The notes under the pieces were generated by a model. The model did not search any database, had not been told where the DNA came from, and was given only the letters and a program-made list of their open reading frames with translations. This document shows positions 26,976 through 37,100 of a stretch of DNA of 37,100 nt, in pieces. This DNA comes from Pelagibacteraceae bacterium AG-422-B15 (GTDB lineage Bacteria > Pseudomonadota > Alphaproteobacteria > Pelagibacterales > AG-422-B15), in NCBI GenBank assembly GCA_003213715.1, contig QCMN01000013.1:1-37100 (forward strand), written 5' to 3'. Every line of letters starts with the position of its first letter. Position 1 is the first letter of the stretch. The position numbers and the translations under genes are program-made.

Positions 26976-27689
26976 ATGGATATAATTCTTGAACTAAAAA
27001 ATATAAAACACAGCTTCACAAGAGATAATGAAGTTTTAAAAGATATTTCTCTACAAGTAAATCGAGGCGAGATAATTACAATCTTAGGACCCTCTGGATG
27101 CGGCAAAACTACATTGCTAAGAATCATTGCAGGTCTAGAAGAACAATCAGCAGGAACAGTATCGATAGATAATGAACTTGTTTCAGGACATTTAAATCAT
27201 GTAAATACTGATGAACGAAATATTGGATTGGTTGTTCAGGAAAGAGCATTGTTTCCACACCTCTCGATTGTGAATAATGTAAAATTTGGAATAAAAGGTA
27301 CGAATAAAAATAATACCGAGAGAGCTATGAGTTTATTAAAGTTATTTAGTGTTGAGAGATATGCAAAAAACTATCCCCATGAAATATCAAGTGGTGAACA
27401 ACAAAGGGTTGCATTGGCAAGAGCTATGGCGCCAAATCCAAAAATTTTGTTAATGGATGAACCTTTTGGAGCTTTGGATAAGGAATTAAAAGTAAGATTG
27501 AGATCTGAAACAAATAAAATTCTTCGTGATAACCTCACTACAACTATCATTGTTTCTCACGATACTGAAGACGCGCTAGCAATGTCTGATAGAGTTTTAA
27601 TCATGAAAGATGGTAATTTTATTCAAAACGGCAAACCTGAAGATGTCATCTCTATAAGTTCAACCGCATCTCAAAAAAACCTTATTTAA
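26976..27689 (+). CDS. fbpC: Fe(III)-type ABC transporter ATP-binding protein (short form)
   Basis: 237 aa; 'LGPSGCGKTTLLRIIAGLEE', 'ISSGEQQRVALARAMAPNPKILLMDEPFGALDKEL'; no C-terminal regulatory domain. Confidence 0.88.
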   Translation: MDIILELKNIKHSFTRDNEVLKDISLQVNRGEIITILGPSGCGKTTLLRIIAGLEEQSAGTVSIDNELVSGHLNHVNTDERNIGLVVQERALFPHLSIVNNVKFGIKGTNKNNTERAMSLLKLFSVERYAKNYPHEISSGEQQRVALARAMAPNPKILLMDEPFGALDKELKVRLRSETNKILRDNLTTTIIVSHDTEDALAMSDRVLIMKDGNFIQNGKPEDVISISSTASQKNLI

Positions 27690-27717
27690 TTACCTTTTAT
27701 TTGATGGTAATTTTTAA
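27688..27717 (+). terminator. Putative intrinsic terminator after fbpC
   Basis: AATTACC (27688-27694) / GGTAATT (27706-27712), followed by a T-rich tract. Confidence 0.6.
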
Positions 27718-27772
27718 CTTTTACTAATAAGGTATTAATATATATATATTATTAGAAATAATTGAGGAACAA

Positions 27773-27955
27773 ATGGGTATTAGTTTTTGGCAAATATTAA
27801 TCGTTGTAGCGCTTCTTGTTATACTTTTCGGTAGAGGAAAAATATCTGAATTAATGGGTGACGTAGCCAAAGGTGTAAAAAGTTTTAAAAAAGGCATCAA
27901 CGACGATGATGAACCAAAGTCAATAAATAAATCAGACGAAGACTCCAAAGATTAA
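27773..27955 (+). CDS. tatA: Sec-independent protein translocase TatA
   Basis: 60 aa; '[37 protein letters not shown]'; SD gagga. Confidence 0.95.
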   Translation: MGISFWQILIVVALLVILFGRGKISELMGDVAKGVKSFKKGINDDDEPKSINKSDEDSKD

Positions 27956-27970
27956 CCTTAAGTAATTGTT

Positions 27971-28267
27971 ATGTTACCTGGTATCGGAGGAGTAGAGTAT
28001 CTTGTCATTGCAGCATTAATTATCATTTTTGTTGGACCGAAAGATTTGCCAGCAGTATTAAGAACTTTAGGCAGGTGGTGGGGTAAAATTAGAAACTTTT
28101 CAAGAGAATTTAGATCTAGTATCAATGAGATAGCAAAAGAAACAGGCGTAGATGATATTAAGTCTAAAGTTGAAAATACAAATCCCAAAAACTTTACAGA
28201 CGAGATGCGTGACTCGATAAATAAAAATATCATTCAGTCAGAAAATCAGAAAAAAGAAAATGAGTGA
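27971..28267 (+). CDS. tatB: Sec-independent protein translocase TatB
   Basis: 98 aa; 'MLPGIGGVEYLVIAALIIIFVGPKDLPAVLRTLGRWWGKIRN'. Confidence 0.92.
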   Translation: MLPGIGGVEYLVIAALIIIFVGPKDLPAVLRTLGRWWGKIRNFSREFRSSINEIAKETGVDDIKSKVENTNPKNFTDEMRDSINKNIIQSENQKKENE

Positions 28268-29036
28268 TACAAATGAAACACTTGATGAAGGAAAGCAACC
28301 TTTAATTCAACATCTTATAGAACTTAGAAGCAGACTTATTAAGTCACTAATTTTGATTACTGTTATGTTTGTTGTTGCATATATCTTTGCAGACACAATT
28401 TATAACTTTTTAGTTCAACCATATGCTGATGCTGTACAAGGTGAATCTGGCAGAAGGCTTATATTTACTGCTTTACACGAAACCTTTTTTACTTATTTAA
28501 AAGTAGCACTATTTGCCTCTATTTTTGTTTCTCTTCCATTTATACTGATACAAATTTGGATTTTTGTTGCACCTGGTCTTTATCGCAATGAGAAAACTGT
28601 TGTCATTCCATATTTAATTGCAACGCCAATATTATTCTTGTTAGGAGCGGCATTGGTTTATTATTTTATTATGCCACTTGCCATCAAATTCTTTCTATCT
28701 TTCGAATCGATTGGTGGCCAAGGAACATTGCCAATCCAATTAGAAGCTAAGGTAAATGAGTATTTAAGCTTAATTATGCGTCTGATATTTGCATTCGGTA
28801 TCAGTTTTCAACTACCAGTTCTTTTGACATTATTAGCAAGAGTAGGTTTTGTCAGTTCTGAAGGATTAAGAAAAAATAGAAAGTATGTGATTGTAGGAGT
28901 TTTTGCAGTAGCAGCTATTTTAACACCACCTGACCCGATCTCCCAAATAGGGCTTGGAATACCTATATTATTGCTGTATGAAATTTCAATATTTGCTGTA
29001 AAATTTATCGAAGGGAAAAAACCTAAATCCGAGTAA
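28260..29036 (+). CDS. tatC: Sec-independent protein translocase TatC
   Basis: 258 aa; 'QPLIQHLIELRSRLIKSLI', 'ALHETFFTYLKVALFASIFVSLPFILIQIWIFVAPGLYRNEK'; overlaps the tatB 3' end. Confidence 0.96.
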   Translation: MSDTNETLDEGKQPLIQHLIELRSRLIKSLILITVMFVVAYIFADTIYNFLVQPYADAVQGESGRRLIFTALHETFFTYLKVALFASIFVSLPFILIQIWIFVAPGLYRNEKTVVIPYLIATPILFLLGAALVYYFIMPLAIKFFLSFESIGGQGTLPIQLEAKVNEYLSLIMRLIFAFGISFQLPVLLTLLARVGFVSSEGLRKNRKYVIVGVFAVAAILTPPDPISQIGLGIPILLLYEISIFAVKFIEGKKPKSE

Positions 29037-29039
29037 GAC

Positions 29040-30308
29040 ATGCATGACATTAAGAAAATAAGAGAGAATCCCTCAGATTTAGATGAGTTATTAGCCAAAA
29101 GAAAACATCCGCCAGTTTCAAATCAAATAATTGAATTAGATGAAAAGAACAGGAAAATTATTGGCGAGCTTCAAGTTATTCAAGAAGAGAGAAACACCAA
29201 GTCAAAGCTCATAGGAGAATATGCAGCTAATGGAAAAAATGATGAAGCCGCTAAGTTAAAGGCGGAAGTTGCAAGCTTAAAAGATAAAATGCAGGATTTA
29301 GAGAATAGTCAAAGAGAAAAACAAGAAGAACTTAATACTGTTTTATCTTCTTTACCAAATAATCCAGCAGATGATGTGCCAGTTGGTGATGAAAGTTTAA
29401 ATAAAGAGATTAAGTTGGAAGGTACTAAAAAAGAATTTTCTTTTACTCCAAAAGAACACGATGAATTAGGCGAAAACCTCAATATGATGAGTTTTGAGCA
29501 AGCTGCAAAAATCTCTGGAGCAAGGTTTGTTTTACAAAGTGGCTTGATTGCTAGAATGGAAAGAGCAATATCTAATTTTATGTTAGATCTTCATACAAAT
29601 GAATTTGGATATACAGAGATGAATGTCCCTATACTTGTTAAAGACCAATCAGTTTATGGTGTGGGACAGCTTCCTAAGTTTAAAGATGATTTATTTAAAA
29701 CAACCGATGACTATTGGCTTATACCAACGGCCGAGGTTCCTCTTAGTAATATGACTAGAGAGTCAATTATTGATATTTTAGATTTACCTAAACGATATGT
29801 ATCTCATACGCCATGTTTCAGATCTGAAGCTGGCGCAGCAGGGAAAGATACAAGAGGTATTATGAGACAACATCAATTTTATAAAGTTGAACTTGTTAGT
29901 TTAACATCAGAAAGTCAATCTAAGGATGAACATGAAAGAATGTTAAGTTGTGCAGAGGAAGTTTTAAAAAGATTAAATCTTCATTATAGAGTTGTCATAT
30001 TGTCTTCTGAGGATATGGGTTTTGCTGCACAAAAAACATATGATATTGAAGTATGGTTGCCTGGTCAAAAAGCATACAGAGAAATATCTAGTTGCTCTAA
30101 TTGTGGAGATTTTCAAGCAAGAAGAATGAACTCTCGTTACAAAGAAGGTAAAGAAACTAAATTTTTGCATACATTAAATGGATCAGGTTTAGCCGTAGGA
30201 CGAACCTTAATATCTATTCTTGAAAATTATCAAAACGAAGATGGGACTATTCAGGTGCCAGATGCTCTTATTCCATACATGGGTGGAATAAATCAAATTT
30301 CAAATTAA
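29040..30308 (+). CDS. serS: Seryl-tRNA synthetase
   Basis: 422 aa; N-terminal coiled coil; '[15 protein letters not shown]', '[28 protein letters not shown]', '[20 protein letters not shown]'. Confidence 0.97.
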   Translation: MHDIKKIRENPSDLDELLAKRKHPPVSNQIIELDEKNRKIIGELQVIQEERNTKSKLIGEYAANGKNDEAAKLKAEVASLKDKMQDLENSQREKQEELNTVLSSLPNNPADDVPVGDESLNKEIKLEGTKKEFSFTPKEHDELGENLNMMSFEQAAKISGARFVLQSGLIARMERAISNFMLDLHTNEFGYTEMNVPILVKDQSVYGVGQLPKFKDDLFKTTDDYWLIPTAEVPLSNMTRESIIDILDLPKRYVSHTPCFRSEAGAAGKDTRGIMRQHQFYKVELVSLTSESQSKDEHERMLSCAEEVLKRLNLHYRVVILSSEDMGFAAQKTYDIEVWLPGQKAYREISSCSNCGDFQARRMNSRYKEGKETKFLHTLNGSGLAVGRTLISILENYQNEDGTIQVPDALIPYMGGINQISN

Positions 30309-30317
30309 TTCATTTAT

Positions 30318-31142
30318 ATGTCAGTTATTAATCTTAATGAAGCGAGGATATTGATTACAAATGATGATGGAATATCTGCAGAGGGTATTAAAATACTAAA
30401 AGCTATTGCTAGTGAATTTTCAGATGATGTCTGGGTCGTTGCACCTGAACATGAAAAAAGTGGTGCATCACACGCTTTGTCTTTTCAAAACGAATTAACA
30501 CTTAAAAAGTACGAAGAGAAGACATTTTCAGTTAATGGTACTCCTAGCGATTGTGTTGCAATCGGTATAAGCAATGTTTTAAAAGATAAAAGACCAGATT
30601 TAATTCTGTCAGGTATCAATAGTGGCTGCAATGTTGGAGAGGATGTTACATACTCAGGTACCATTGCTGCAGCAATGGAAGGTTTAATTAGACGCATTCC
30701 ATCAATTGCAATCAGCCAAAATTATGAAGCGGGCAAAAAAAATCAAATTGTTTGGGACGCTTCAAAAAAATTTTTAAAAAATATTTTACTTGAACTTACA
30801 ATTCTTGGCTGGCCAAATAATGTCTTCATGAATATTAATTTTCCATATTGCACAGCTGATTTAGTTAAAAGCATACAGATAACAACACAAGGAAACAGGG
30901 AAACTGACGACTTGATAATTAATGAAGTTCAGAAGTCAAAATTCAGATTCGGTTTACGAAGGCGACTTGAGGAAAATGTTAATCTAAGTATTCCTCCACT
31001 AAATGAAACAGTTGAGGGATATATGAGTGATGTAGAAGCACTGGCAGATCATCACATATCAATAACACCTCTTCATTTAGATCTTACGCATCACAAAAGT
31101 CTTAGTGATTTAAAAAAAGGTTTAAAAACTGATCTAAATTAA
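30318..31142 (+). CDS. surE: 5'-nucleotidase SurE
   Basis: 274 aa; 'ARILITNDDGISAEGIKIL', 'WVVAPEHEKSGASHALSF', 'GTPSDCVAIGI', 'LSGINSGCNVGEDVTYSGTIAAAMEG'. Confidence 0.96.
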   Translation: MSVINLNEARILITNDDGISAEGIKILKAIASEFSDDVWVVAPEHEKSGASHALSFQNELTLKKYEEKTFSVNGTPSDCVAIGISNVLKDKRPDLILSGINSGCNVGEDVTYSGTIAAAMEGLIRRIPSIAISQNYEAGKKNQIVWDASKKFLKNILLELTILGWPNNVFMNINFPYCTADLVKSIQITTQGNRETDDLIINEVQKSKFRFGLRRRLEENVNLSIPPLNETVEGYMSDVEALADHHISITPLHLDLTHHKSLSDLKKGLKTDLN

Positions 31143-31206
31143 TTATTTAGTTCAAAAATATTACCTAAGTATGTATATTGCCTAAGTTATTTTAAAGGAG
31201 AATTTC

Positions 31207-31485
31207 ATGGAACAAATGCTCATTCAACTAATGCCATTATTCTTAATATTTGCGATTTTTTATTTTTTATTGATAAGACCTCAGCAAAGAAGAGCAAAAG
31301 AACATCGAGAGATGGTTGCTGCTGTTCAGCGAGGCGACAAGATCGTCAGCTCAGGAGGAGTAAGAGGAAAAGTAGTTAAAGTAATCGGAGATACTGATGT
31401 GGAGGTTGAAATATCCTCAGGAGTAAATGTTGTAATGATTAAATCAACAATTGCCGAAGTAGAGAAAGTAAATACATCACAATAA
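31207..31485 (+). CDS. yajC: Preprotein translocase subunit YajC
   Basis: 92 aa; 'IFAIFYFLLIRPQQRRAKEHREMVAAVQRGDKIVSSGG'; SD aaaggag. Confidence 0.95.
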   Translation: MEQMLIQLMPLFLIFAIFYFLLIRPQQRRAKEHREMVAAVQRGDKIVSSGGVRGKVVKVIGDTDVEVEISSGVNVVMIKSTIAEVEKVNTSQ

Positions 31486-31491
31486 ATTTTC

Positions 31492-33102
31492 ATGCTGTAC
31501 TTTTCAAATTTAAAAATATTTACAGTATTGGCTGTAATCATAATTACTTTACTTTTTGCTGTTCCCAATTTTTTTGGGAAAGATCAATTAGAAACATTTC
31601 CAAATTTTTTTCCTAAGCAACAAGTAAACCTCGGCTTGGATCTTCAAGGGGGCTCACATTTATTGTTAGAGGTTGATACCAAAGAAATTATAAAGGAGAG
31701 AGTGGAAAACCTTAACGCAGACGTTCGAAGAGTCTTAAAGAAAAACAATCTCAATTATAGTAATTTCAAGGTTTCAAATGAATCCCTAAAATTCATTGTA
31801 GAGGGTTTTAATAGCGAAATTCAAAAAGAAATTTCCGAGCTATCCATGAGTAACTCTCAAAATATTCTTGCAATGGGAGATCAAACTAATCTAATTATTA
31901 CCCAAGAAGAAAATACTGTTCAGATAAATTTTACTGAAGAATTTATAAAACAATCTGTTTCGAATGCAGTTGCCCAATCGTTAGAAATTGTTCGAAGGAG
32001 AATAGATGAACTTGGCACAAGAGAGCCATCAATACAAAGGCAAGGGTCATCCAGGATAATAATTCAATTACCAGGCATTGATGACCCTGACCGTATTAAG
32101 TCTTTACTGGGCCAAACGGCTAAACTTACTTTTCAATTGGTTGATACCTCTGTGAATTTTGACCCTTTTAATCCCTCGAAGGCACCAATTGGTTCAGAAA
32201 TTTTGGCATCTGACGCAGATGAAGAGTTTAAATACATTGTAAAAAAGCGAATTATGGTTGGAGGTGAAAATCTTGTTGATGCGCAACCTGGTTTTGATCC
32301 TCAAACAAATGAACCAATAGTATCTTTTAGGTTTGATCGTATAGGTGCAACAAAGTTTGGAAGGGTTACACAGCAAAATGTGGGCAAACCTTTTGCGATT
32401 GTACTTGATAATAAAGTGATAAGTGCGCCAGTAATAAGGGAAGCTATTTTGGGTGGTTCTGGTCAGATTTCTGGCGGTTTTGACTCTGAAGAAGCAAATG
32501 ATCTTGCTATTCTTTTGCGAGCTGGTGCTTTACCGGCCCCACTTATTATATTAGAAGAAAGGTCAGTTGGACCTGATCTTGGTGCTGACTCAATTGAAGC
32601 GGGTCAATTTGCAGCAATAATTGGTTTTATTGCTGTCATTATTTTTATGATATTTGTCTATCGATATTTTGGCCTGCTAGCAGATATAGCATTAATTATA
32701 AACTTATTTATGGTCCTTGGCGTTTTATCTTTGTTTCAAGCAACTCTAACATTACCTGGTATCGCAGGCATAATATTAACAATTGGAATGGCTGTGGATG
32801 CAAATGTTCTAATTTTTGAGAGAGTAAAAGAAGAAATTAGAAATGGATCGAATATGATGAATGCTGTTGAAAACGGGTATAAAAGAGCTTTATCAACTAT
32901 ATTAGATGCAAATATCACAACATTGATTGCTGCAATAATATTATTTTTCATGGCTTCGGGGCCAGTGAGAGGTTTCTCCATTACATTGGCTATTGGAATC
33001 TTTACATCAGTTTTCACTGCATTTACTTTCACAAGGTTGCTAATTTCATTTAACGCTAAAAGATTAAAACCAAATTTTGTAGGTCTAAGTAAAAATGCTT
33101 AA
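31492..33102 (+). CDS. secD: Protein translocase subunit SecD
   Basis: 536 aa; 'VNLGLDLQGGSHLLLEVD', 'RRRIDELGTREPSIQRQGSSRIIIQLPGIDDPDR', 'IILTIGMAVDANVLIFERVKEE'. Confidence 0.96.
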   Translation: MLYFSNLKIFTVLAVIIITLLFAVPNFFGKDQLETFPNFFPKQQVNLGLDLQGGSHLLLEVDTKEIIKERVENLNADVRRVLKKNNLNYSNFKVSNESLKFIVEGFNSEIQKEISELSMSNSQNILAMGDQTNLIITQEENTVQINFTEEFIKQSVSNAVAQSLEIVRRRIDELGTREPSIQRQGSSRIIIQLPGIDDPDRIKSLLGQTAKLTFQLVDTSVNFDPFNPSKAPIGSEILASDADEEFKYIVKKRIMVGGENLVDAQPGFDPQTNEPIVSFRFDRIGATKFGRVTQQNVGKPFAIVLDNKVISAPVIREAILGGSGQISGGFDSEEANDLAILLRAGALPAPLIILEERSVGPDLGADSIEAGQFAAIIGFIAVIIFMIFVYRYFGLLADIALIINLFMVLGVLSLFQATLTLPGIAGIILTIGMAVDANVLIFERVKEEIRNGSNMMNAVENGYKRALSTILDANITTLIAAIILFFMASGPVRGFSITLAIGIFTSVFTAFTFTRLLISFNAKRLKPNFVGLSKNA

Positions 33103-34021
33103 TATATCTGGAACACAAATTAATTTTTTAAAAGTAAGGGTAATTACCTTTATTCTTTCTGCAATATTGATATTTCTTTCAATAGGGGCTTTTTTTGTAA
33201 ATGGATTGAATTTTGGAATTGATTTTAAGGGTGGTACACTCATTGAAATCGAAACATCTCAAGAAATAGAAATTTCTGGTTTAAGAGATAACTTAAATAC
33301 CCTTGAATTAGGTGATGTTCAAGTTCAAGAATTTGGATCAAGTAAAAATTTACTAATTAGAGTGGAGCAACAACTGGGTGGAGATCAAGTTCAACAAGAT
33401 GTTGTTCAAATAGTGAAAGATAGCTTAGGGTCTTTTCTTTCATCCGATATTAATTTTAGAAGAACTGAGGTTGTAGGACCTAAGGTTAGTGGAGAATTAA
33501 TACAATCTGGTGCTATAGCAATTTTTGTCGCTGTATTTGCCATGCTTGTTTACATTTGGTTTAGGTTTGAATGGCAGTTTTCACTTGGAGCAGTTCTTGC
33601 ACTTGTTCATGACGTCATATTAACCATAGGTGTTTTTTGTATAACTCAATTAGAGTTCAATTTACCCATCATTGCTGCAATACTTACTATTGTTGGATAC
33701 TCTATGAACGATACAGTTGTTGTTTACGATAGGGTCAGAGAAAACTTACGTAAGTACCGTTCAAAGGAAATTACAGATTTATTAAATTTGTCAATTAACG
33801 ATACTTTATCAAGAACAATCGTCACTTCTGTGACTACGCTTTTAGCTTTGTTATCGTTATTCATTTTTGGAGGTGAAGTTATTAAAGGATTTACGTTTGC
33901 AATGATTTGGGGAGTTATAGTTGGAACATATTCATCAATTTTTGTAGCAGCGCCATTACTGAGATACCTTGATGTAAAACGTGAGTGGAATACGACTTCA
34001 GCAGTAGACTCAACTAGATAA
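33095..34021 (+). CDS. secF: Protein translocase subunit SecF
   Basis: 308 aa; 'LNFGIDFKGGTLIEI', 'VGPKVSGELIQSGAIAI', 'TIVGYSMNDTVVVYDRVRENLRKYR'; overlaps secD by 8 bp. Confidence 0.96.
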   Translation: MLNISGTQINFLKVRVITFILSAILIFLSIGAFFVNGLNFGIDFKGGTLIEIETSQEIEISGLRDNLNTLELGDVQVQEFGSSKNLLIRVEQQLGGDQVQQDVVQIVKDSLGSFLSSDINFRRTEVVGPKVSGELIQSGAIAIFVAVFAMLVYIWFRFEWQFSLGAVLALVHDVILTIGVFCITQLEFNLPIIAAILTIVGYSMNDTVVVYDRVRENLRKYRSKEITDLLNLSINDTLSRTIVTSVTTLLALLSLFIFGGEVIKGFTFAMIWGVIVGTYSSIFVAAPLLRYLDVKREWNTTSAVDSTR

Positions 34022-34022
34022 T

Positions 34023-34658
34023 TTAGTAAAGATTTTGTGCAACTACCATTGCTAACAGCATAGGAATGGATAGCACGGTGTTTGTTCTTGAGAATAGCAT
34101 TGCTGTTCTAGCTGATTTTGCTTTTGTATCTGCATCAACTTCAACAATTCCTAATGCTTTCTTTTGATTTGGCCAAATAACCATCCATACATTATAAGCC
34201 ATTATTATAGCAAGCCACATACCAATTCCTATTGTAAGTTCTTTACCATTAAATCCATAAGCCAATGTAAATGTAAGAGCATTGACTGATCCCTCATGTC
34301 CATAATATAGAGCTAGAGTTGTAAGACCTGTAATCAATGTTGCCAAAGCAGCCCATCTGAACCAGAAAAGAGCCGCAGGGGCAATAACTTTTCCTATCGC
34401 TGGTTTTTGCTCATCAGGAATATTTGGCATATTAGGAATCTGTACGAAGTTAAAGTAATAGAGGAGGCCAATCCACATGACACCAGAAATGACGTGAAGA
34501 AATCTCGAAAGTGAGGCCCAATATAGTTGGTCAAAGCCACCATAGTGGCCTGTAACCATAATGAGTAAAAGAATTGCCAACAAAGTTCCAAGAATGACTG
34601 TTCTTTGCAATGATTGTAATATTGATGCCATTAACGATTCATAGCATGTTTTATGCAT
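34023..34658 (-). CDS. PuuD-like (urate hydroxylase / COG3748-type) integral membrane protein, no cytochrome c domain
   Basis: 211 aa; 'LYWASLSRFLHVISGVMWIGLLYYFNFVQIPNMPNIPDEQKPAIGKVIAPAALFWFRWAALATLITG'. A start at MASILQ (34631) is also possible. Confidence 0.65.
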   Translation of the reverse strand: MHKTCYESLMASILQSLQRTVILGTLLAILLLIMVTGHYGGFDQLYWASLSRFLHVISGVMWIGLLYYFNFVQIPNMPNIPDEQKPAIGKVIAPAALFWFRWAALATLITGLTTLALYYGHEGSVNALTFTLAYGFNGKELTIGIGMWLAIIMAYNVWMVIWPNQKKALGIVEVDADTKAKSARTAMLFSRTNTVLSIPMLLAMVVAQNLY

Positions 34659-34679
34659 GTGTGTAAAATATTTATGTGA

Positions 34680-37100
34680 CTATTTGAGAATTTTATTTAA
34701 ATACTGTCCTGTATAACTTTTTTTGAGTTTTGCAATATCTTCTGGTGAACCGCTTCCTATTATTTCACCGCCACCGTCACCCCCTTCCGGGCCCAAGTCA
34801 ATGATCCAATCAGCTGTTTTTATGACGTCTAAATTATGCTCTATCACAACAACTGTGTTACCTTGATCTACTAAAATTTGGAGTACCTCGAGTAGTTTCT
34901 TAATGTCATGGACATGAAGTCCCGTAGTTGGCTCATCAAGTATGTACAAGGTTTTGCCTGTGGCTCTTTTTGAAAGTTCTTTTGAAAGTTTAATTCTTTG
35001 CGCTTCACCACCCGATAAAGTAGTAGCTTGCTGACCAATTTTTATATAGCCAAGCCCTACATTTTGAAGTGTATCGAGTTTCTTTTTAATCATTGGGATT
35101 GCTTCAAAAAAAGAACATCCTTCTTCAACTGTCATATCTAAAATATCTGCAATACTCTTATCTTTGTACTTAATCTCAAGCGTTTCTCTGTTGTATCTTT
35201 TGCCCTCACATTCATCGCAAGTGACATATACATCAGGAAGAAAGTGCATCTCTATCTTAATTACACCGTCGCCTTCACAAGCTTCGCATCTACCGCCCTT
35301 AACATTAAATGAAAATCTTCCAGCTTTATAACCTCTGGCTTTTGATTCTGGCAAACCGGTAAACCAGTCTCTTATAAAAGTGAAGGCTCCGGTATAAGTT
35401 GCAGGATTTGATCTTGGGGTCCTTCCAATTGGAGATTGGTCAATATCTATAACTTTATCAAGCTCTTGAAGACCCTTTATTTCCTTGTGCTTTGCAGGCG
35501 TGTACCTTGACCCGTTCAACGTTTGTGCGACTGACTTAAAAAGCGTATTAATTGTTAAAGTTGATTTACCGCTACCAGAAACTCCGGTAATACAAGTAAG
35601 TGTTCCAAGAGGAATTTCGCAGTCGACATTTTTAAGATTATTGCCCTCAGCTTTTATAATTTCTATATATTTATTATTTAGCGCTTTTCTTCTATTGCTA
35701 GGTATTTCAATTTTTAGTTTACCAGATAAGTATTGACCAGTTATGCTATTTTGATTTTTTTTAATTTTAGTAACATTACCCTCAGCAACTACTCTTCCAC
35801 CATTTACGCCAGCAGCCGGTCCCAAGTCAACTACATGATCAGCTGTTGTGATTGCCTCTTCATCATGCTCAACGACAATAACTGTATTTCCAAGATCTCT
35901 TAATCTTTTAAGAGTTTTTAGCAATCTTTCATTATCACGCTGATGCAAGCCAATCGAGGGTTCGTCTAGCACATATAGAACTCCTGTCAAACCTGATCCA
36001 ATTTGTGATGCAAGACGAATACGTTGTGACTCACCACCTGATAAACTACCCGAACCTCTTGAAAGAGTTAGATATTCAAGACCTACATTATTTAAAAAAA
36101 GTATCCTTTCATTGAGTTCCTTAAGAATTCTAAATGCAATTTCTTTTTCTTTTTTTGTTAATTTTTTTTCAAGTTTCTGAAACCAAATAACAAGTTCTTT
36201 AATAGATTTGTCGCATACTTCACCTATGTGCAGCTTGTCTATCTTTACAGCCAATGCAGTCTCTTTAAGTCTAAAACCATTGCATGCATGACATCTTACT
36301 TCACTCTGATATCTCTCAATTCTTCCACGCATCCAATCACTTTCTGTCTCTAGATATCTGCGCTCAAGATTATTGATTACTCCTTCGAAAGGTCTTTCAT
36401 ACTCATAACCGTCATCATAAGTAAATTTTAATTCTGTTTCACCAGACCCATAAAGAACTATGTTTTGAATTTTTTTTCCCAATGATTTCCAGGGTGTATC
36501 AAGTGAAAATTTATATTTTCTAGCTACAACCTTTAATATATTTCTAAAATACCCGTATCTCGAGACTGGCCAAGGAGCAAGTGCGTCCTCATTTATTGAA
36601 AGGTTTTTATTTGGAACAACTAAATTAGGATCAATTGATAAATCGGTTCCAATTCCATCACACTCTTCACATGCTCCATAAGGATTATTAAAAGAAAATA
36701 ACCTTGGTTCAATTTCGTCAATTGTGAAACCGGATACAGGACAAGCAAATTTTGATGAAAATAGTTCATTATCTACTTTACCATTTTTCATCTCGAAGTT
36801 TTCAACGATCACCAATCCATCACTTAAATTGAGGGCAGTTTCGACACTATCCGCCAACCTGTTGCCTATTTCATCGTTTAGTACGATACGGTCTACTACA
36901 ACCTCGATGTCATGTTTCTTTTTTTTATCAATTTCAGGTAAAGAGTCGAATTCGTATAATTCCCCATCAATCTTTACTCTTTGAAAACCTTTCTTGTGCA
37001 ATTCTTGTAATTCCTTTTTGTACTCACCTTTTCTTCCTCTGATAATTGGAGACAATATCAGAAACTTTGAACCTATTTCTCTTTCTTTTATTCGATCAAC
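34680..37100 (-). CDS. uvrA: UvrABC system protein A (5' partial, runs off window end)
   Basis: Zinc motifs 'ACEECDGIG', '[39 protein letters not shown]'; signature '[16 protein letters not shown]'. The frame stays open from the ORF-track start (37055) to 37100 ([15 protein letters not shown]...). Confidence 0.97.
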   Translation of the reverse strand, partial: VDRIKEREIGSKFLILSPIIRGRKGEYKKELQELHKKGFQRVKIDGELYEFDSLPEIDKKKKHDIEVVVDRIVLNDEIGNRLADSVETALNLSDGLVIVENFEMKNGKVDNELFSSKFACPVSGFTIDEIEPRLFSFNNPYGACEECDGIGTDLSIDPNLVVPNKNLSINEDALAPWPVSRYGYFRNILKVVARKYKFSLDTPWKSLGKKIQNIVLYGSGETELKFTYDDGYEYERPFEGVINNLERRYLETESDWMRGRIERYQSEVRCHACNGFRLKETALAVKIDKLHIGEVCDKSIKELVIWFQKLEKKLTKKEKEIAFRILKELNERILFLNNVGLEYLTLSRGSGSLSGGESQRIRLASQIGSGLTGVLYVLDEPSIGLHQRDNERLLKTLKRLRDLGNTVIVVEHDEEAITTADHVVDLGPAAGVNGGRVVAEGNVTKIKKNQNSITGQYLSGKLKIEIPSNRRKALNNKYIEIIKAEGNNLKNVDCEIPLGTLTCITGVSGSGKSTLTINTLFKSVAQTLNGSRYTPAKHKEIKGLQELDKVIDIDQSPIGRTPRSNPATYTGAFTFIRDWFTGLPESKARGYKAGRFSFNVKGGRCEACEGDGVIKIEMHFLPDVYVTCDECEGKRYNRETLEIKYKDKSIADILDMTVEEGCSFFEAIPMIKKKLDTLQNVGLGYIKIGQQATTLSGGEAQRIKLSKELSKRATGKTLYILDEPTTGLHVHDIKKLLEVLQILVDQGNTVVVIEHNLDVIKTADWIIDLGPEGGDGGGEIIGSGSPEDIAKLKKSYTGQYLNKILK

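Noticed and set aside
27958-28233. 91-aa antisense ORF over tatB
   Set aside because: Mirror of the tatB coding region; no domain.
37055-37055. ORF-track start of uvrA at 37055
   Set aside because: It is an internal TTG; the frame stays open to the window end with UvrA-like sequence ([22 protein letters not shown]), so the gene is truncated by the window.
1-37100. CRISPR arrays, tRNA/rRNA genes, transposons or prophage genes
   Set aside because: No regularly spaced repeats, tRNA cloverleaf, rRNA segments, transposase or phage proteins were identified by reading.

Overview
AT-rich, tightly packed window with gene content and order typical of a streamlined marine alphaproteobacterium (taxonomy is inference). 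No rRNA, tRNA, CRISPR, transposase or phage genes were seen. Left to right: (1) the 3' part of a fadJ-like gene; (2) a taurine-dissimilation block: taurine-pyruvate aminotransferase, a dimethylglycine/sarcosine-dehydrogenase-like FAD+GcvT protein, and sulfoacetaldehyde acetyltransferase (Xsc) on +, then a class I methyltransferase on - and alanine dehydrogenase on +; (3) a stand-alone MetE-C-terminal-type methyltransferase on -; (4) a polyamine-type ABC transporter (Tat-signal SBP, PotA, PotB, PotC) with an agmatinase-family ureohydrolase; (5) xthA on -, then the conserved alphaproteobacterial run dgt-argS-(SPOR-locus remnant)-nagZ-scpA-scpB; (6) an iron-type block (DUF1111 di-haem protein, FbpA, peroxiredoxin, FbpB, FbpC) lying between scpB and tatABC; (7) tatABC-serS-surE-yajC-secDF; (8) a PuuD-like membrane protein and uvrA (5' truncated by the window) on -. 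The most interesting signal is the DMGDH-like gene placed between tpa and xsc, with 8 and 11 bp gaps. It suggests a demethylating entry (for example N-methyltaurine to taurine) into taurine degradation. Other notable signals: two TGA-N9-TCA palindromes upstream of fbpA, hairpins directly after both SBP genes, a 60-aa SPOR-less protein at the SPOR locus, and convergent genes sharing a TTAA stop overlap.
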